A DNA stretch of 64,000 nucleotides from Yoonia sp. (lineage in GTDB: Bacteria > Pseudomonadota > Alphaproteobacteria > Rhodobacterales > Rhodobacteraceae), in contig NZ_JACUUJ010000004.1 in assembly GCF_014859355.1 (NCBI RefSeq), positions 46,357-110,356 of the forward strand, read 5' to 3'. Under the pieces are notes generated by a model. It searched no databases, was not told where the DNA came from, and saw nothing but the letters and a program-made list of their open reading frames with translations. Position 1 is the stretch's first letter. Every line of letters starts with the position of its first letter. A program made the translations under genes and the position numbers. This document shows, one piece after another, positions 56,007 through 64,000 of this stretch.

Positions 56007-57499
56007 GCAGCCTCTGCTATGCCTGCGGCAGCGCGGACCAACCGTTCGGGGGTCATCGCATCGCCTGTGACTTCATCCACGATCCGGCCTTCGCGCATCA
56101 CGATCACACGGTCGGACATGCCCAGCACTTCGGGAATTTCGGAACTGACCATGATCACCGCCAACCCTTCGGCGGCAAGCTCGGCCATGAATTCATGCAC
56201 CGCCGCCTTGGACCCGATATCAATGCCCTTGGTCGGTTCATCCAGAATGATCACGCGCGGTTTTGTGGCCAGCCATTTGGCGATGACCACCTTTTGCTGG
56301 TTGCCGCCTGACAACAGCCCCAGTTCCTGATCTAGACTGGCGGCGCGCAGGTCGAGCCGCTGGGTATAATCGCGTGCCAGCTTGAATTCCTCGGCCATGC
56401 GCAAAAAACCGTTGCGCCCGACACGCGCCAGCGACGGCAAGGTGATGTTCTGGAAAATCGGCAGGCCCCGAATCGCCCCCTGCCGCCCGCGATCTTCGGG
56501 CACATAAACGATGCCAGCAGCAATCGCATCATGGGTGGACCGGATCACGCGGACCTTGTCGTCGATGCGCACTGCCCCTTTGGACGGGGTGGTGATGCCG
56601 AACAGAGCCTGCATCACCTCGGACCGGCCTGCGCCAACAAGGCCATAAAATCCCAAAATCTCGCCCTCATGCAGGGTAAATCGGATGTCGGCAAATTCGG
56701 TGGGGTGGTCATAGCCCGCCACCGTCAGCACCGGCGGGCCGATCTTGGATGTGCGGGTCGGGAAAATCTGGTCGACGCTACGGCCCACCATCATGCGGAC
56801 AAGGGCGGTTTCGCCAATCTCGTGCATCAGCCCCTCGCCGACGAATTGCCCGTCGCGAAACACGGTGTAACGGTCGGCGATGCGGAAAATCTCGTCGAAT
56901 TTATGGCTGATGAACAGGATCGCCTTGCCCTGCGTCTTGAGCGTTTCAACCAGATCGTAAAGTTCGTGAATTTCCTTGTGGCTCAATGCCGCAGTCGGTT
57001 CATCCAGCACCACAACCCGCGCATCGGTGGACAAAGCCCGCGCGATAGCCACCAGATGTTTCGACGCGATGCCCAGATCACCCAACCGCAGATCAGGGTC
57101 GAGCGTTGATCCGATCCCCGCCAGCAAATCCCGCGCGCCATTTCGCATCGCCCGCCTGTCGATCAACCCGAACCGGTTGCGCGGAGCATGCCCAAGCCAG
57201 ATGTTTTCAGCCACGGACAATTCGTCAAACAGCACCGTTTCCTGATGGATCGCGGTCACACCGGCATCGGTGGCAGCCTGCGCATTGGCAAATTGCACGT
57301 CTTGGCCATCCAGTGTGATCGCGCCGCTTTCGGGCTGGTAGATGCCGGTCAGCACCTTGACGGTCGTGGATTTACCGGCACCGTTTTCGCCAATCAGCGC
57401 GGTGACCTGTCCGGGGTAAAGGTCAAGCTGGACGTTTTGCAGCGCCTTGACCCCCGGGAATGACTTGGAAATGCCGCGCAGTGACAGGATCGGTTTCAT
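56003..57499 (-). CDS. rhaT: Rhamnose ABC transporter ATP-binding protein RhaT
   Basis: A 498-aa sugar-type ATPase with two ABC domains. The start at 57499 (MKPILSLRGISKSFPGVKAL) fits the family; 74 open codons upstream shadow rhaS. The first domain has Walker A IGENGAGKSTTVK, a degenerate signature (DLGIASKHLVAIARAL) and Walker B VVLDEPTAALSHKEIH. The second domain lacks a canonical Walker A (GLVGAGRSEVMQ) but has LSGGNQQKVVIAKWL and IILDEPTKGIDIG. Both features are normal for RbsA/RhaT-type proteins. Note that this RhaT is an ABC ATPase, not the Escherichia coli rhamnose-proton symporter of the same name. Confidence 0.94.
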   Translation of the reverse strand: MKPILSLRGISKSFPGVKALQNVQLDLYPGQVTALIGENGAGKSTTVKVLTGIYQPESGAITLDGQDVQFANAQAATDAGVTAIHQETVLFDELSVAENIWLGHAPRNRFGLIDRRAMRNGARDLLAGIGSTLDPDLRLGDLGIASKHLVAIARALSTDARVVVLDEPTAALSHKEIHELYDLVETLKTQGKAILFISHKFDEIFRIADRYTVFRDGQFVGEGLMHEIGETALVRMMVGRSVDQIFPTRTSKIGPPVLTVAGYDHPTEFADIRFTLHEGEILGFYGLVGAGRSEVMQALFGITTPSKGAVRIDDKVRVIRSTHDAIAAGIVYVPEDRGRQGAIRGLPIFQNITLPSLARVGRNGFLRMAEEFKLARDYTQRLDLRAASLDQELGLLSGGNQQKVVIAKWLATKPRVIILDEPTKGIDIGSKAAVHEFMAELAAEGLAVIMVSSEIPEVLGMSDRVIVMREGRIVDEVTGDAMTPERLVRAAAGIAEAA

Positions 57500-57522
57500 A
57501 AAACTGGCCCTTGGAAAAGTGA

Positions 57523-57548
57523 CCCCCGGCAGGCAGGCCCGCCGGGGG
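57523..57548 (-). promoter_or_regulatory. rhaS-rhaT intercistronic hairpin
   Basis: CCCCCGGC (57523-57530) pairs perfectly with GCCGGGGG (57541-57548), just after the rhaS stop. It probably protects the abundant binding-protein message or attenuates transcription into rhaT. Confidence 0.65.
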
Positions 57549-57557
57549 AAAGAAAGA

Positions 57558-58550
57558 TCAAAAGATCGACTTGAATTCGTCGATGTTGGACGCGTCATAG
57601 GTGAACGGGTCCGACATCGCGGCCTCGTTGTTGTCGTCCAGCACGGCGTCACCGATCCGGCCCATCGGGATGGATGCGCCAGGTTCCGCCGTCGCATTGC
57701 CCGAGGCAAGACCATGCGCAATCATCGTCGCGGCATAGCCCAGATCAATCGGGTTCCAGATCGCAAAGCTCAGCGTGGCACCCGATTCAACGGCCCCCGC
57801 CATTTCCGATGGCAGGCCAAGCCCGGTGACATTGATTTCACCGATCTTGCCCGCATCGGTCACAGCCTGCGATGCGGCCAGAATACCCACTGTCGTTGGC
57901 GCAATGATGGCGCGCAGATCGGGGTAGGTCTGCATCAGGCCCTGTGCTTCGCGGTAGGATTTATCGGCCAGATCGTCGCCATAGACCGTCGCCACTAGAT
58001 TGATACCCGGATATTCGGGCAGGGCTTTGGTGGCTTCTTCGATCCAGATGTTCTGGTTGGTGGATGTCGATGTCGCCGACAGGATCGCCACATCGCCACC
58101 ATCTGGTAAATGGTCAGCGGCCAGACGGATGATCGTATTGCCGATCAGTTCGGGCGAGGACGGGTTCAGATGCATCTGCCGCCCTTCCGCAGCAACACCG
58201 CTGTCCCATGAAATCACTGTGATACCACGATCCATCGCGCGGCGCAGCGCAGGCGCCACGGCGTCTGGGTCATTGGCGGAAATCGCGATGGCATCGACAC
58301 CTTGTGCGATCAGCGCATTGATCACCTCGATCTGGCCTTCGGCCGTGGTGCTGGTGGGGCCGGTATAAATAATCTCGACTCCGCCAAGTTCGGCGGCGGC
58401 TTCTTCGGCGCCTTTGGCAGCGGCTTCGAAAAAACCGATGCCAAGCGCCTTGACCACCAGCGCGATGCGCATGTCATCGGCCAAGGCGGGTTGCGCCAGC
58501 ATCACCGTGCTCATCGCCACTGTGGCGAGGGTTTTCTTGATAATAGACAT
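57558..58550 (-). CDS. rhaS: Rhamnose ABC transporter substrate-binding protein RhaS
   Basis: A 330-aa periplasmic sugar-binding protein (peripla-BP-4 type) with signal peptide MSIIKKTLATVAMSTVMLAQ-PALA. Blocks are MRIALVVKALGIGFFEAAAK, GAEEAAAELGGVEIIYTGPT and NALIAQGVDAIAISANDPDA, which are typical of RhaS/LsrB-like proteins. GGAGGAAC lies just before the ATG. It is the second gene of the rha operon after the regulator. This RhaS is the binding protein of the rhizobial naming, not the AraC regulator of Escherichia coli. Confidence 0.93.
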   Translation of the reverse strand: MSIIKKTLATVAMSTVMLAQPALADDMRIALVVKALGIGFFEAAAKGAEEAAAELGGVEIIYTGPTSTTAEGQIEVINALIAQGVDAIAISANDPDAVAPALRRAMDRGITVISWDSGVAAEGRQMHLNPSSPELIGNTIIRLAADHLPDGGDVAILSATSTSTNQNIWIEEATKALPEYPGINLVATVYGDDLADKSYREAQGLMQTYPDLRAIIAPTTVGILAASQAVTDAGKIGEINVTGLGLPSEMAGAVESGATLSFAIWNPIDLGYAATMIAHGLASGNATAEPGASIPMGRIGDAVLDDNNEAAMSDPFTYDASNIDEFKSIF

Positions 58551-58577
58551 TTCGTTCCTCCCTAAAGTTAACGTCGC

Positions 58578-59390
58578 TCAGGCACCGCCTGCGCTGTCCT
58601 TCGTCCTGTCAGCAGCTCCTGTGCGGGCCACGATCAGCTTGATATCCGCCGCATCCAGCATGGCGGCATCGCGGTCGGTGATCCCTTCGTCGGTGATGAC
58701 GGTATGGATCCGCGAAAGCGCGCACAGCAGCAGGCTGGAACGGGCGGAAAATTTCGTGCTATCGGCAAGAACCACCAGTTCATCGGCCTGATTGATCAGC
58801 TTTTGTTCGGCCTGCACCAGCATCGGGTCGCCTTCCATCAGGCCCAGCGCGCCAAGGCCACGACAGCCCATGAACATGCGGCTGGCATAGAAATTGCGGC
58901 TGCCATCCTCGTCAAAGGGTGACAGAATGATATTCTGTTCGCGGTAAATCGCGCCTGCGGGCAACAGCACCGTGTTCTTGGAATGCTTCAGCAGATGTTC
59001 GGCAATCGGAAAGCTATTGGTGAAAACCTGACAGCGGCGCGCGGTCAGCGGATGGACCATCTGGAATGTCGTGGTCCCGCCATTGATGATGATCGCCTCA
59101 CCATCATTGCAAAGATCGACAGCCGCCCGCGCAATTGCGCGCTTTTCGGCCAGCCGAATGGTTTCATTCACGCTGAAAGGCCGCGCATTGATGCTGACGA
59201 ACTGCGGCGGAGAGATGGATTCAGCCCCGCCCCGCACCCGGCGCAGTTTCTTTTGCAGATGCATGGCCGCGATATCCCGGCGGATCGTTGCTTCGCTGGC
59301 ACCTGTCAGGGTCACAAGATCGGCTACCGTCACAACGGGCCGCCCTTCGACTGAAGACAGAATGATCCTGTGGCGTTCGCTTTCGTGCAT
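58578..59390 (-). CDS. rhaR: DeoR-family transcriptional regulator of the rhamnose locus (RhaR)
   Basis: A 270-aa regulator. The start at 59390 (MHESERHRIILSSVEGRPVV) follows GGAGGAAGCG; 15 upstream codons are not conserved. The N-terminal HTH is VADLVTLTGASEATIRRDIA, then AMHLQKKLRRVRGGAES. The C-terminal sugar-phosphate sensor domain carries INGGTTTFQMVHPL and ADSTKFSARSSLL. In rhizobia RhaR represses the divergent rha operons. The intergenic region next to it holds a symmetric hexamer array that is a strong operator candidate. Confidence 0.92.
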   Translation of the reverse strand: MHESERHRIILSSVEGRPVVTVADLVTLTGASEATIRRDIAAMHLQKKLRRVRGGAESISPPQFVSINARPFSVNETIRLAEKRAIARAAVDLCNDGEAIIINGGTTTFQMVHPLTARRCQVFTNSFPIAEHLLKHSKNTVLLPAGAIYREQNIILSPFDEDGSRNFYASRMFMGCRGLGALGLMEGDPMLVQAEQKLINQADELVVLADSTKFSARSSLLLCALSRIHTVITDEGITDRDAAMLDAADIKLIVARTGAADRTKDSAGGA

Positions 59391-59422
59391 CGCTTCCTCC
59401 TGTGGTAAGTTTCCACTCAAAA

Positions 59423-59499
59423 CAATCACTGTCAATCATTTTCAGTCATCATCAACATTTCTGCAGCGCAGCATGATTGAATTTGATTGTTGCTGATTG
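59423..59499. promoter_or_regulatory. Dyad-symmetric hexamer array between rhaR and rhaD (operator candidate)
   Basis: Left arm: CAATCA at 59423 and 59433 and CAGTCA at 59443, each 10 bp apart. Right arm: TGATTG at 59474, 59484 and 59494, again 10 bp apart. The two triplets are mirror images around position 59461. Half-sites on one face of the helix at one-turn spacing suit a DeoR-family oligomer controlling both divergent promoters. The array lies in the 162-bp rhaR-rhaD spacer. Confidence 0.75.
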
Positions 59500-59552
59500 A
59501 CTTCCGCAATTTTCTCGGCGCATTTTCCTGACATAGGTCAAAGGAGGACACC

Positions 59553-61649
59553 ATGACAGCAGCCGACAACCATCTGAAAAATCTGTGGGATGACGCGCAG
59601 ACGGCCCGCATGAGCGAATCGGAAAAGCTGCTTTACCGCTCCAACCTGCTCGGTTCTGACAAGCGCGTCACCAATTACGGCGGCGGCAACACCAGCGCCA
59701 AGGTGCTGGAACGCGACCCGCTGACCGGTGATATGGTCGAGGTGTTGTGGGTCAAAGGGTCCGGCGGCGATATCGGATCCATCAAAATGGACGGGTTTTC
59801 CACGCTTTACATGGACAAGCTGCAAGCCCTGAAAGGCATGTATCGCGGTCTGGAACACGAGGATGAAATGGTCGGCTACCTGCCGCATTGCACCTTCAAC
59901 CTCAATCCGCGCGCGGCCAGCATCGACACGCCGCTGCATGCCTATGTGCCACGCAAACATGTGGATCACGTCCATTCAGATGCGATCATCGCCATCGCCG
60001 CCTCGGTCAATTCGCGTGACCTGACGGCAAAGGTGTTCGGCGATGATATAGGCTGGCTGCCGTGGAAAAAGCCCGGTTATGAATTGGGTCTTTGGCTAGA
60101 AAAACTGGCCACCGAAAATCCACAGATGCGCGGTGCCGTACTGGAAAGCCATGGCCTGTTCACTTGGGCCGATGACGCCAAGGAGTGTTATCTGACCACG
60201 CTCGAAATCATCAACACAGCGGCGGATTGGCTTGCGGAACAATCCGCAGGCAAGCCCGCCTTTGGCGGCGTCAAACGCCCGGACCTCCCCGCAGACGAAC
60301 GCCGCGCAGTTGCAGCACAGCTAATGCCGGTGATCCGCGGGCTGATCTCGGGCGACCGGCACAAGGTTGGCCATTTCGATGATTCTGCTGCGGTGCTGGA
60401 ATTTGTCGGCTCTGAAATGTTGGACACGCTCGCCCCGATGGGCACTTCCTGCCCGGACCATTTCCTGCGCACCAAAATTCGCCCGCTGGTCGTGGATTTT
60501 GATCCGGCAAACCCGGATATCGCCGCAACGCTGGCCAGCCTTGCCCCCGCGATTGGGGATTACCGCGCCGATTACGCAGCCTATTACGACCGCTGCAAAC
60601 ATGACAACAGCCCTGCCCTGCGCGACCCCAACGCGGTGGTCTATCTGGTCCCCGGCGTCGGCATGATCACCTTTGCGCTGGACAAGGCGACGGCACGGAT
60701 ATCGGGCGAGTTTTATGTCAACGCGATCAACGTGATGCGCGGAGCCTCTGCCGTCTCCACCTATCAGGGCCTGCCGGAACAGGAAGCGTTCGACATCGAA
60801 TATTGGCTGCTGGAAGAGGCCAAGCTGCAAAGGATGCCAAAGCCGAAATCCATGGCTGGTCGCATCGCCCTTGTCACCGGCGGCGCGGGCGGCATCGGAT
60901 CGGCCACCGCCGAACGGCTTTTGAAAGAAGGCGCTTGCGTGATGCTGGCTGATATCGACAGCGCGGCGGTGCAGGATGTGGCCGCAGGCATGGCCAAGAC
61001 CTTTGGCGCTGATGTCGTGCGCGCCGTGGAGATGGATGTCACGGATGAAACACAGGTCATCGCCGCCTATGCCCGCACAGCACTGGAATTTGGCGGTATC
61101 GATATTCTGGTCTCGAACGCCGGTATCGCATCCTCTGCGCCGGTCGAAGAAACCACATTGGCTTTGTGGAACAAGAACATGGATATCCTGTCCACCGGCT
61201 ATTTCCTTGTCAGTCGCGAGGCGTTCAAACTGCTGCGCACACAAGGGATCGGCGGTTCAGTGGTTTTTGTCGCCTCCAAGAACGGTCTGGCCGCCAGCCC
61301 CAATGCCAGCGCCTATTGCACGGCGAAGGCCGCCGAAATCCACCTTGCCCGCTGTCTGGCGCTGGAAGGGGCCGAGGCCGGTATCCGCGTCAACACCGTC
61401 AACCCCGATGCCGTGCTACGGGGGTCGAAAATCTGGTCTGGTGAATGGCTCGACCAGCGCGCCAGCACCTACCAGACCGACAAGGACGGACTGGAGGAAA
61501 TGTATCGCCAACGCTCCTTGCTGAAACGGTCAGTGCTGCCAGAGGATATCGCCGAAGGCGTCTATTTCCTCGCCTCCGACCTGTCCGCGAAATCCACTGG
61601 CAATATCCTGAACGTCGATGCCGGCAATAAAGAAGCGTTCACGCGCTAG
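59553..61649 (+). CDS. rhaD: Bifunctional rhamnulose-1-phosphate aldolase / lactaldehyde dehydrogenase-type SDR (RhaD)
   Basis: A 698-aa two-domain protein, the form usual in alphaproteobacteria. Residues 1-420 are a class II aldolase: GGGNTSAKVLERDPLTGD, KGSGGDIGSIKMDGFSTLYM and HVDHVHSDAIIAIAAS with metal-binding His residues. It splits rhamnulose-1-phosphate to dihydroxyacetone phosphate and L-lactaldehyde. Residues 430-698 are a short-chain dehydrogenase: IALVTGGAGGIGSATAERLL, NAGIASSAP, and catalytic Tyr/Lys in AYCTAKAAE; it probably acts on lactaldehyde. AAAGGAGG precedes the ATG. It is divergent from rhaR and 3 nt ahead of rhaI. Confidence 0.94.
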   Translation: MTAADNHLKNLWDDAQTARMSESEKLLYRSNLLGSDKRVTNYGGGNTSAKVLERDPLTGDMVEVLWVKGSGGDIGSIKMDGFSTLYMDKLQALKGMYRGLEHEDEMVGYLPHCTFNLNPRAASIDTPLHAYVPRKHVDHVHSDAIIAIAASVNSRDLTAKVFGDDIGWLPWKKPGYELGLWLEKLATENPQMRGAVLESHGLFTWADDAKECYLTTLEIINTAADWLAEQSAGKPAFGGVKRPDLPADERRAVAAQLMPVIRGLISGDRHKVGHFDDSAAVLEFVGSEMLDTLAPMGTSCPDHFLRTKIRPLVVDFDPANPDIAATLASLAPAIGDYRADYAAYYDRCKHDNSPALRDPNAVVYLVPGVGMITFALDKATARISGEFYVNAINVMRGASAVSTYQGLPEQEAFDIEYWLLEEAKLQRMPKPKSMAGRIALVTGGAGGIGSATAERLLKEGACVMLADIDSAAVQDVAAGMAKTFGADVVRAVEMDVTDETQVIAAYARTALEFGGIDILVSNAGIASSAPVEETTLALWNKNMDILSTGYFLVSREAFKLLRTQGIGGSVVFVASKNGLAASPNASAYCTAKAAEIHLARCLALEGAEAGIRVNTVNPDAVLRGSKIWSGEWLDQRASTYQTDKDGLEEMYRQRSLLKRSVLPEDIAEGVYFLASDLSAKSTGNILNVDAGNKEAFTR

Positions 61650-61658
61650 GGGATGATG

Positions 61659-62903
61659 ATGAGTAAGGATTACGACTCTGCGCGCGCGCAATTCGCTGAT
61701 TGGGGCGTCGATACGGATGCGGCGCTGGCCACCCTGTCCACAATCCCGATTTCCGTGCATTGCTGGCAAGGCGACGATGTGCGCGGTTTCGAGAAAAGAT
61801 CCGGCACCTCTGGTGGCGGTATTCAGGCCACTGGCAACCATCCGGGACGCGCGCGCAATCCTGACGAATTGCGCGCCGATCTGGATTTCGCCTTTGCGCA
61901 GATCCCCGGCAAGCACCGGCTGAACCTGCACGCCTGTTATCTGGATACGCACGAATCCCCCGACCGCGACCAGATCGCATACCACCATTTCACGCCTTGG
62001 GTCGATTGGGCCAAAGACAAAGGCTTGGGCCTTGATTTCAACCCCACCTTCTTTGCCCACGCCAAAGCAGACGACAACCTGACCCTTTCGCACCCCGATG
62101 CGGGCATCCGCGATTTCTGGATCGAACATGGCAAGCGCTGCCGCGAGATTGCAGCACAGATGGGCCGGGAACTGGGGACGGCTGCGGTCAACAACATCTG
62201 GGTGCCCGACGGGTCCAAGGATACGCCGGTCGACCGGATGGCAGCACGGCGCAGGTTGGAAACGTCATTAGACACGATGATGGCCGACAAGCTCCCGAAA
62301 AGTGAACTGATCGACGCGGTAGAGTCAAAACTCTTCGGCATCGGCGTGGAATCGATGACCGTGGGCAGCCACGAATTCTACCTCGGCTATGCGATCCGCA
62401 AGGGCACCGCGCTTTGCCTCGACATGGGCCATTTTCACCCGACCGAAAGCGTGGCCGATAAACTGTCATCCGTGGCGCTGTCGGTCGAAGATATCCTACT
62501 GCACGTCTCGCGCCCGGTGCGGTGGGACAGTGATCATGTGATCTTGTTGAATGATGACCTTATAGCGATGGCACAGGAACTGGTTTTTGCAGATCTCTTG
62601 CCACGCACAAGGATTGGGTTGGATTTCTTTGACGCCACAATCAGCCGCACAGCGGCCTGGGTTATCGGCGTGCGCAATATGCAAAAGGCATTGCTGCGCG
62701 CGTTTCTGTTGCCGCAGGACAAGCTGAAAGCGGCAGAAAACGCGCTCGACTTCACCACCCGTCTTATATTGACTGAAGAAGCCCGCGACTTGCCGTTTGC
62801 TGCCATCTGGGCCGAGCATTGCAACCGCGCCAGTGTGCCAGTTGGGCAAGGGTTGCTTGCAAAGTTGCAAGGTTACCAAGACCGCGTCGCGGCACGTGGC
62901 TGA
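61659..62903 (+). CDS. rhaI: L-rhamnose isomerase (RhaI)
   Basis: Metal-dependent aldose-ketose isomerase converting L-rhamnose to L-rhamnulose, about 414 aa. Three consecutive ATGs (61653, 61656, 61659) are possible; the third sits best behind the GGGG before it. TIM-barrel family blocks are RLNLHACYLDTHESPDRDQI, KGLGLDFNPTFFAHAKADDN, ALCLDMGHFHPTESVADKLS (metal-ligand Asp and His) and RPVRWDSDHVILLNDD. The gene is of the RhaI type found in rhizobia and roseobacters, distinct in sequence from Escherichia coli RhaA. Co-transcribed with rhaD. Confidence 0.95.
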   Translation: MSKDYDSARAQFADWGVDTDAALATLSTIPISVHCWQGDDVRGFEKRSGTSGGGIQATGNHPGRARNPDELRADLDFAFAQIPGKHRLNLHACYLDTHESPDRDQIAYHHFTPWVDWAKDKGLGLDFNPTFFAHAKADDNLTLSHPDAGIRDFWIEHGKRCREIAAQMGRELGTAAVNNIWVPDGSKDTPVDRMAARRRLETSLDTMMADKLPKSELIDAVESKLFGIGVESMTVGSHEFYLGYAIRKGTALCLDMGHFHPTESVADKLSSVALSVEDILLHVSRPVRWDSDHVILLNDDLIAMAQELVFADLLPRTRIGLDFFDATISRTAAWVIGVRNMQKALLRAFLLPQDKLKAAENALDFTTRLILTEEARDLPFAAIWAEHCNRASVPVGQGLLAKLQGYQDRVAARG

Positions 62904-63134
62904 TAGGGCGTCACCAAACTGCGACAGGTCCAATGCGTTGACCTGCCGGGGTTTGGCTGTCGATATCCGGCAGCGTCCGCACGCGATTGATCTTGTGGTC
63001 GCATCCGAGATGATCCGGCTGTTTTTCTCCGATCTGATCGCCCGCCCCAGGTGCAAAAACCGAGCGATGATGAACCCTGGCCGCCGCCAACCTGAACAAG
63101 TTGGTTAGGGCGATCATATCAACCAAAAATGCGG
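62904..63134. other. Spacer between rhaI and the IclR remnant, nothing recognised
   Basis: 231 bp with short open frames on both strands, none with a recognisable family or ribosome site. It may hold the rhaDI terminator, but I see no convincing hairpin with a T-run. Confidence 0.4.
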
Positions 63135-63795
63135 CTAAAGCATCCGCTTAAGCCCGGCCTGCACTTTTTGCAGGGGCGACAGATATGCGGTCAGCAGGGC
63201 GGTCGCTGCTTCATGGGTGGCGGCCATGCCGGTATTCAGCGCCGCCACCACGCGCCCGCGCGAATTGTGCAACGGCACCGCCAGCGAACGCAGCCCCAGT
63301 TCGATTTCCTGATCGTTCAGCGCATACCCGTCAGCGCGCACTTGCGCCAGACGGGCCATGATCTCGTCCGGGTCGGACAGCGTGTGCGGGGTGCGCGGCG
63401 ACAGGTCCGAGTCGTCGATGATCGCGCGGGCCTGATCGTGCGGCAGTGCCGCCAGCAGCACCCGCCCCATCGAGGTGCAATGCGCCGGCAGCCGCGATCC
63501 GGGCATCAGCCCGATCGACATCACCCGTTTCTGTGCAGCGCGCGCGACATAGACAATTTCGGCCCCGTCCAGAATGGATACCGAACAGGATTGGTTGATC
63601 TGTTCGGCCAGTTGGTCCAGCCAGGGCTGCACGATCTGCGGCAGCGGCATGGCCGCCAGCGCCCCCACTCCCAGCCGCAGCGCCCGCGATGTCAGGCTGA
63701 AAAACTTGCCGTCATGATCGGCATAGCCCGCCTGGTGCAGTGTCAGCAGGCAGCGCCGCGCCGTGGCCCTATCCAGCCCGGTTTTTCCCGCCACC
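63135..63795 (-). pseudogene. IclR-family regulator lacking its N-terminus (PcaR/PobR-like)
   Basis: About 220 codons of a regulator. Homology starts inside the helix-turn-helix at VAGKTGLDRATARRCLLTLH, then passes through the linker and effector domain (SVSILDGAEIVYVARAAQKR, IGLMPGSRLPAHCTSMGRVL, ALNTGMAATHEAATALL). The first 35-40 residues expected in PcaR/PobR-type proteins are absent. The frame continues to 63851, but that sequence is the antisense of a pcaI-like gene. The DNA-binding helix pair is therefore incomplete and the gene is probably inactive, unless the join is an assembly error. Confidence 0.75.
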
Positions 63796-64000
63796 AGCGT
63801 TGGCACCGATCTGGCACAGGGCAAACCCGTCGCCACATTCGACGGGCGCACCTATGTGCAGGAACGCTGGTTGCGGGCCGATTTCGCACTGATCAGGGCG
63901 CTGCAGGCCGATCCGCATGGCAATCTGACTTACCGGATGGCCGCGCGCAATTTCAACCCGCTGATGGCCATGGCCGCAACAACAACGATTGCACAGGTGT
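63784..64000 (+). pseudogene. 3-oxoadipate CoA-transferase subunit A (PcaI-like), N-terminus missing, runs off window
   Basis: The open plus-strand frame from about 63784 reads FPATSVGTDLAQGKPVATFD, then TYVQERWLRADFALIRALQA, DPHGNLTYRMAARNFNPLMA and MAATTTIAQV up to the window edge. This matches residues from about 105 onward of class I CoA-transferase alpha subunits. The first 100 or so residues are absent: directly upstream is the antisense IclR coding region. About twelve bases (63784-63795) can be read as part of either gene, as expected for a short-homology deletion. The 3' end lies outside the window. Confidence 0.7.

Noticed and set aside
62911..63126. 71-codon minus-strand frame between rhaI and the IclR remnant
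   Set aside because: No recognisable family, ribosome site or coding bias; left as spacer.

Overview
The window is a chromosomal stretch from a facultatively phototrophic alphaproteobacterium of the family Rhodobacteraceae (an aerobic anoxygenic phototroph of the Roseobacter/Loktanella-Yoonia kind is the best guess). Three things point there: a purple-bacterial photosynthesis gene block in the Rhodobacter order (dxs-pufXMLABQ-bchZYXC-crtFE, with divergent crtDC), a puf operon that ends in pufX rather than pufC, and a rhizobial/roseobacter-type L-rhamnose locus (rhaRSTPQUK divergent from rhaDI).

Layout. 1-8.2 kb: an ExbB/MotA-like plus OmpA/MotB-like envelope pair, clpA, gloB, and two SAM-dependent methyltransferases. 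8.2-22.8 kb: the photosynthesis block. dxs supplies isoprenoid precursors, pufQBALMX the LH1-reaction-centre core, bchXYZ and bchC the late bacteriochlorophyll steps, and crtE/F/D/C the spheroidene-type carotenoid branch. Perfect TGT-N12-ACA (PpsR/CrtJ) sites sit before bchC (three in tandem) and between crtE and crtD (two). 22.8-27.0 kb: a ynjFBCD-type operon, an ABC importer linked to a CDP-alcohol phosphatidyltransferase. 27.1-30.0 kb: a hydantoinase/oxoprolinase gene, a decapitated M20 peptidase remnant, and a REP-associated tyrosine transposase (RAYT) bracketed by its own GTAG-headed palindromes. Two more copies of the palindrome lie in and beside the rRNA methyltransferase gene at 7.8 and 8.2 kb.

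30.0-41.2 kb: panBC (pantothenate), a dipeptide/oligopeptide-type ABC operon, a P1-family peptidase, a host-attachment-family protein and a PEGLP-type cation P-ATPase. 41.3-42.2 kb is a graveyard of gene fragments: the substrate-binding protein of a urea/guanidine-type ABC transporter, a DUF1989 urea-carboxylase-associated protein, and an MBL-fold hydrolase. 42.3-51.6 kb: a tripartite tricarboxylate transport locus with a TctDE two-component system, an extra periplasmic binding protein, tctCBA, then a CaiB-family CoA-transferase, a short citrate-synthase/citryl-CoA-lyase-like enzyme and an AbrB-family membrane protein. Tight overlaps suggest import, CoA activation and cleavage of one tricarboxylate-like substrate. 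51.6-52.4 kb holds further broken genes and an IS3 transposase fragment.

52.4-62.9 kb: a complete L-rhamnose catabolic locus whose divergent promoter region carries a perfectly dyad-symmetric array of six hexamers at 10-bp pitch, a likely operator for the DeoR-family regulator. 63.1-64.0 kb: an IclR regulator and a pcaI-like CoA-transferase gene, both missing their N-termini and joined head to head, which marks a deletion (or an assembly junction). No tRNA, rRNA or CRISPR array was recognised.
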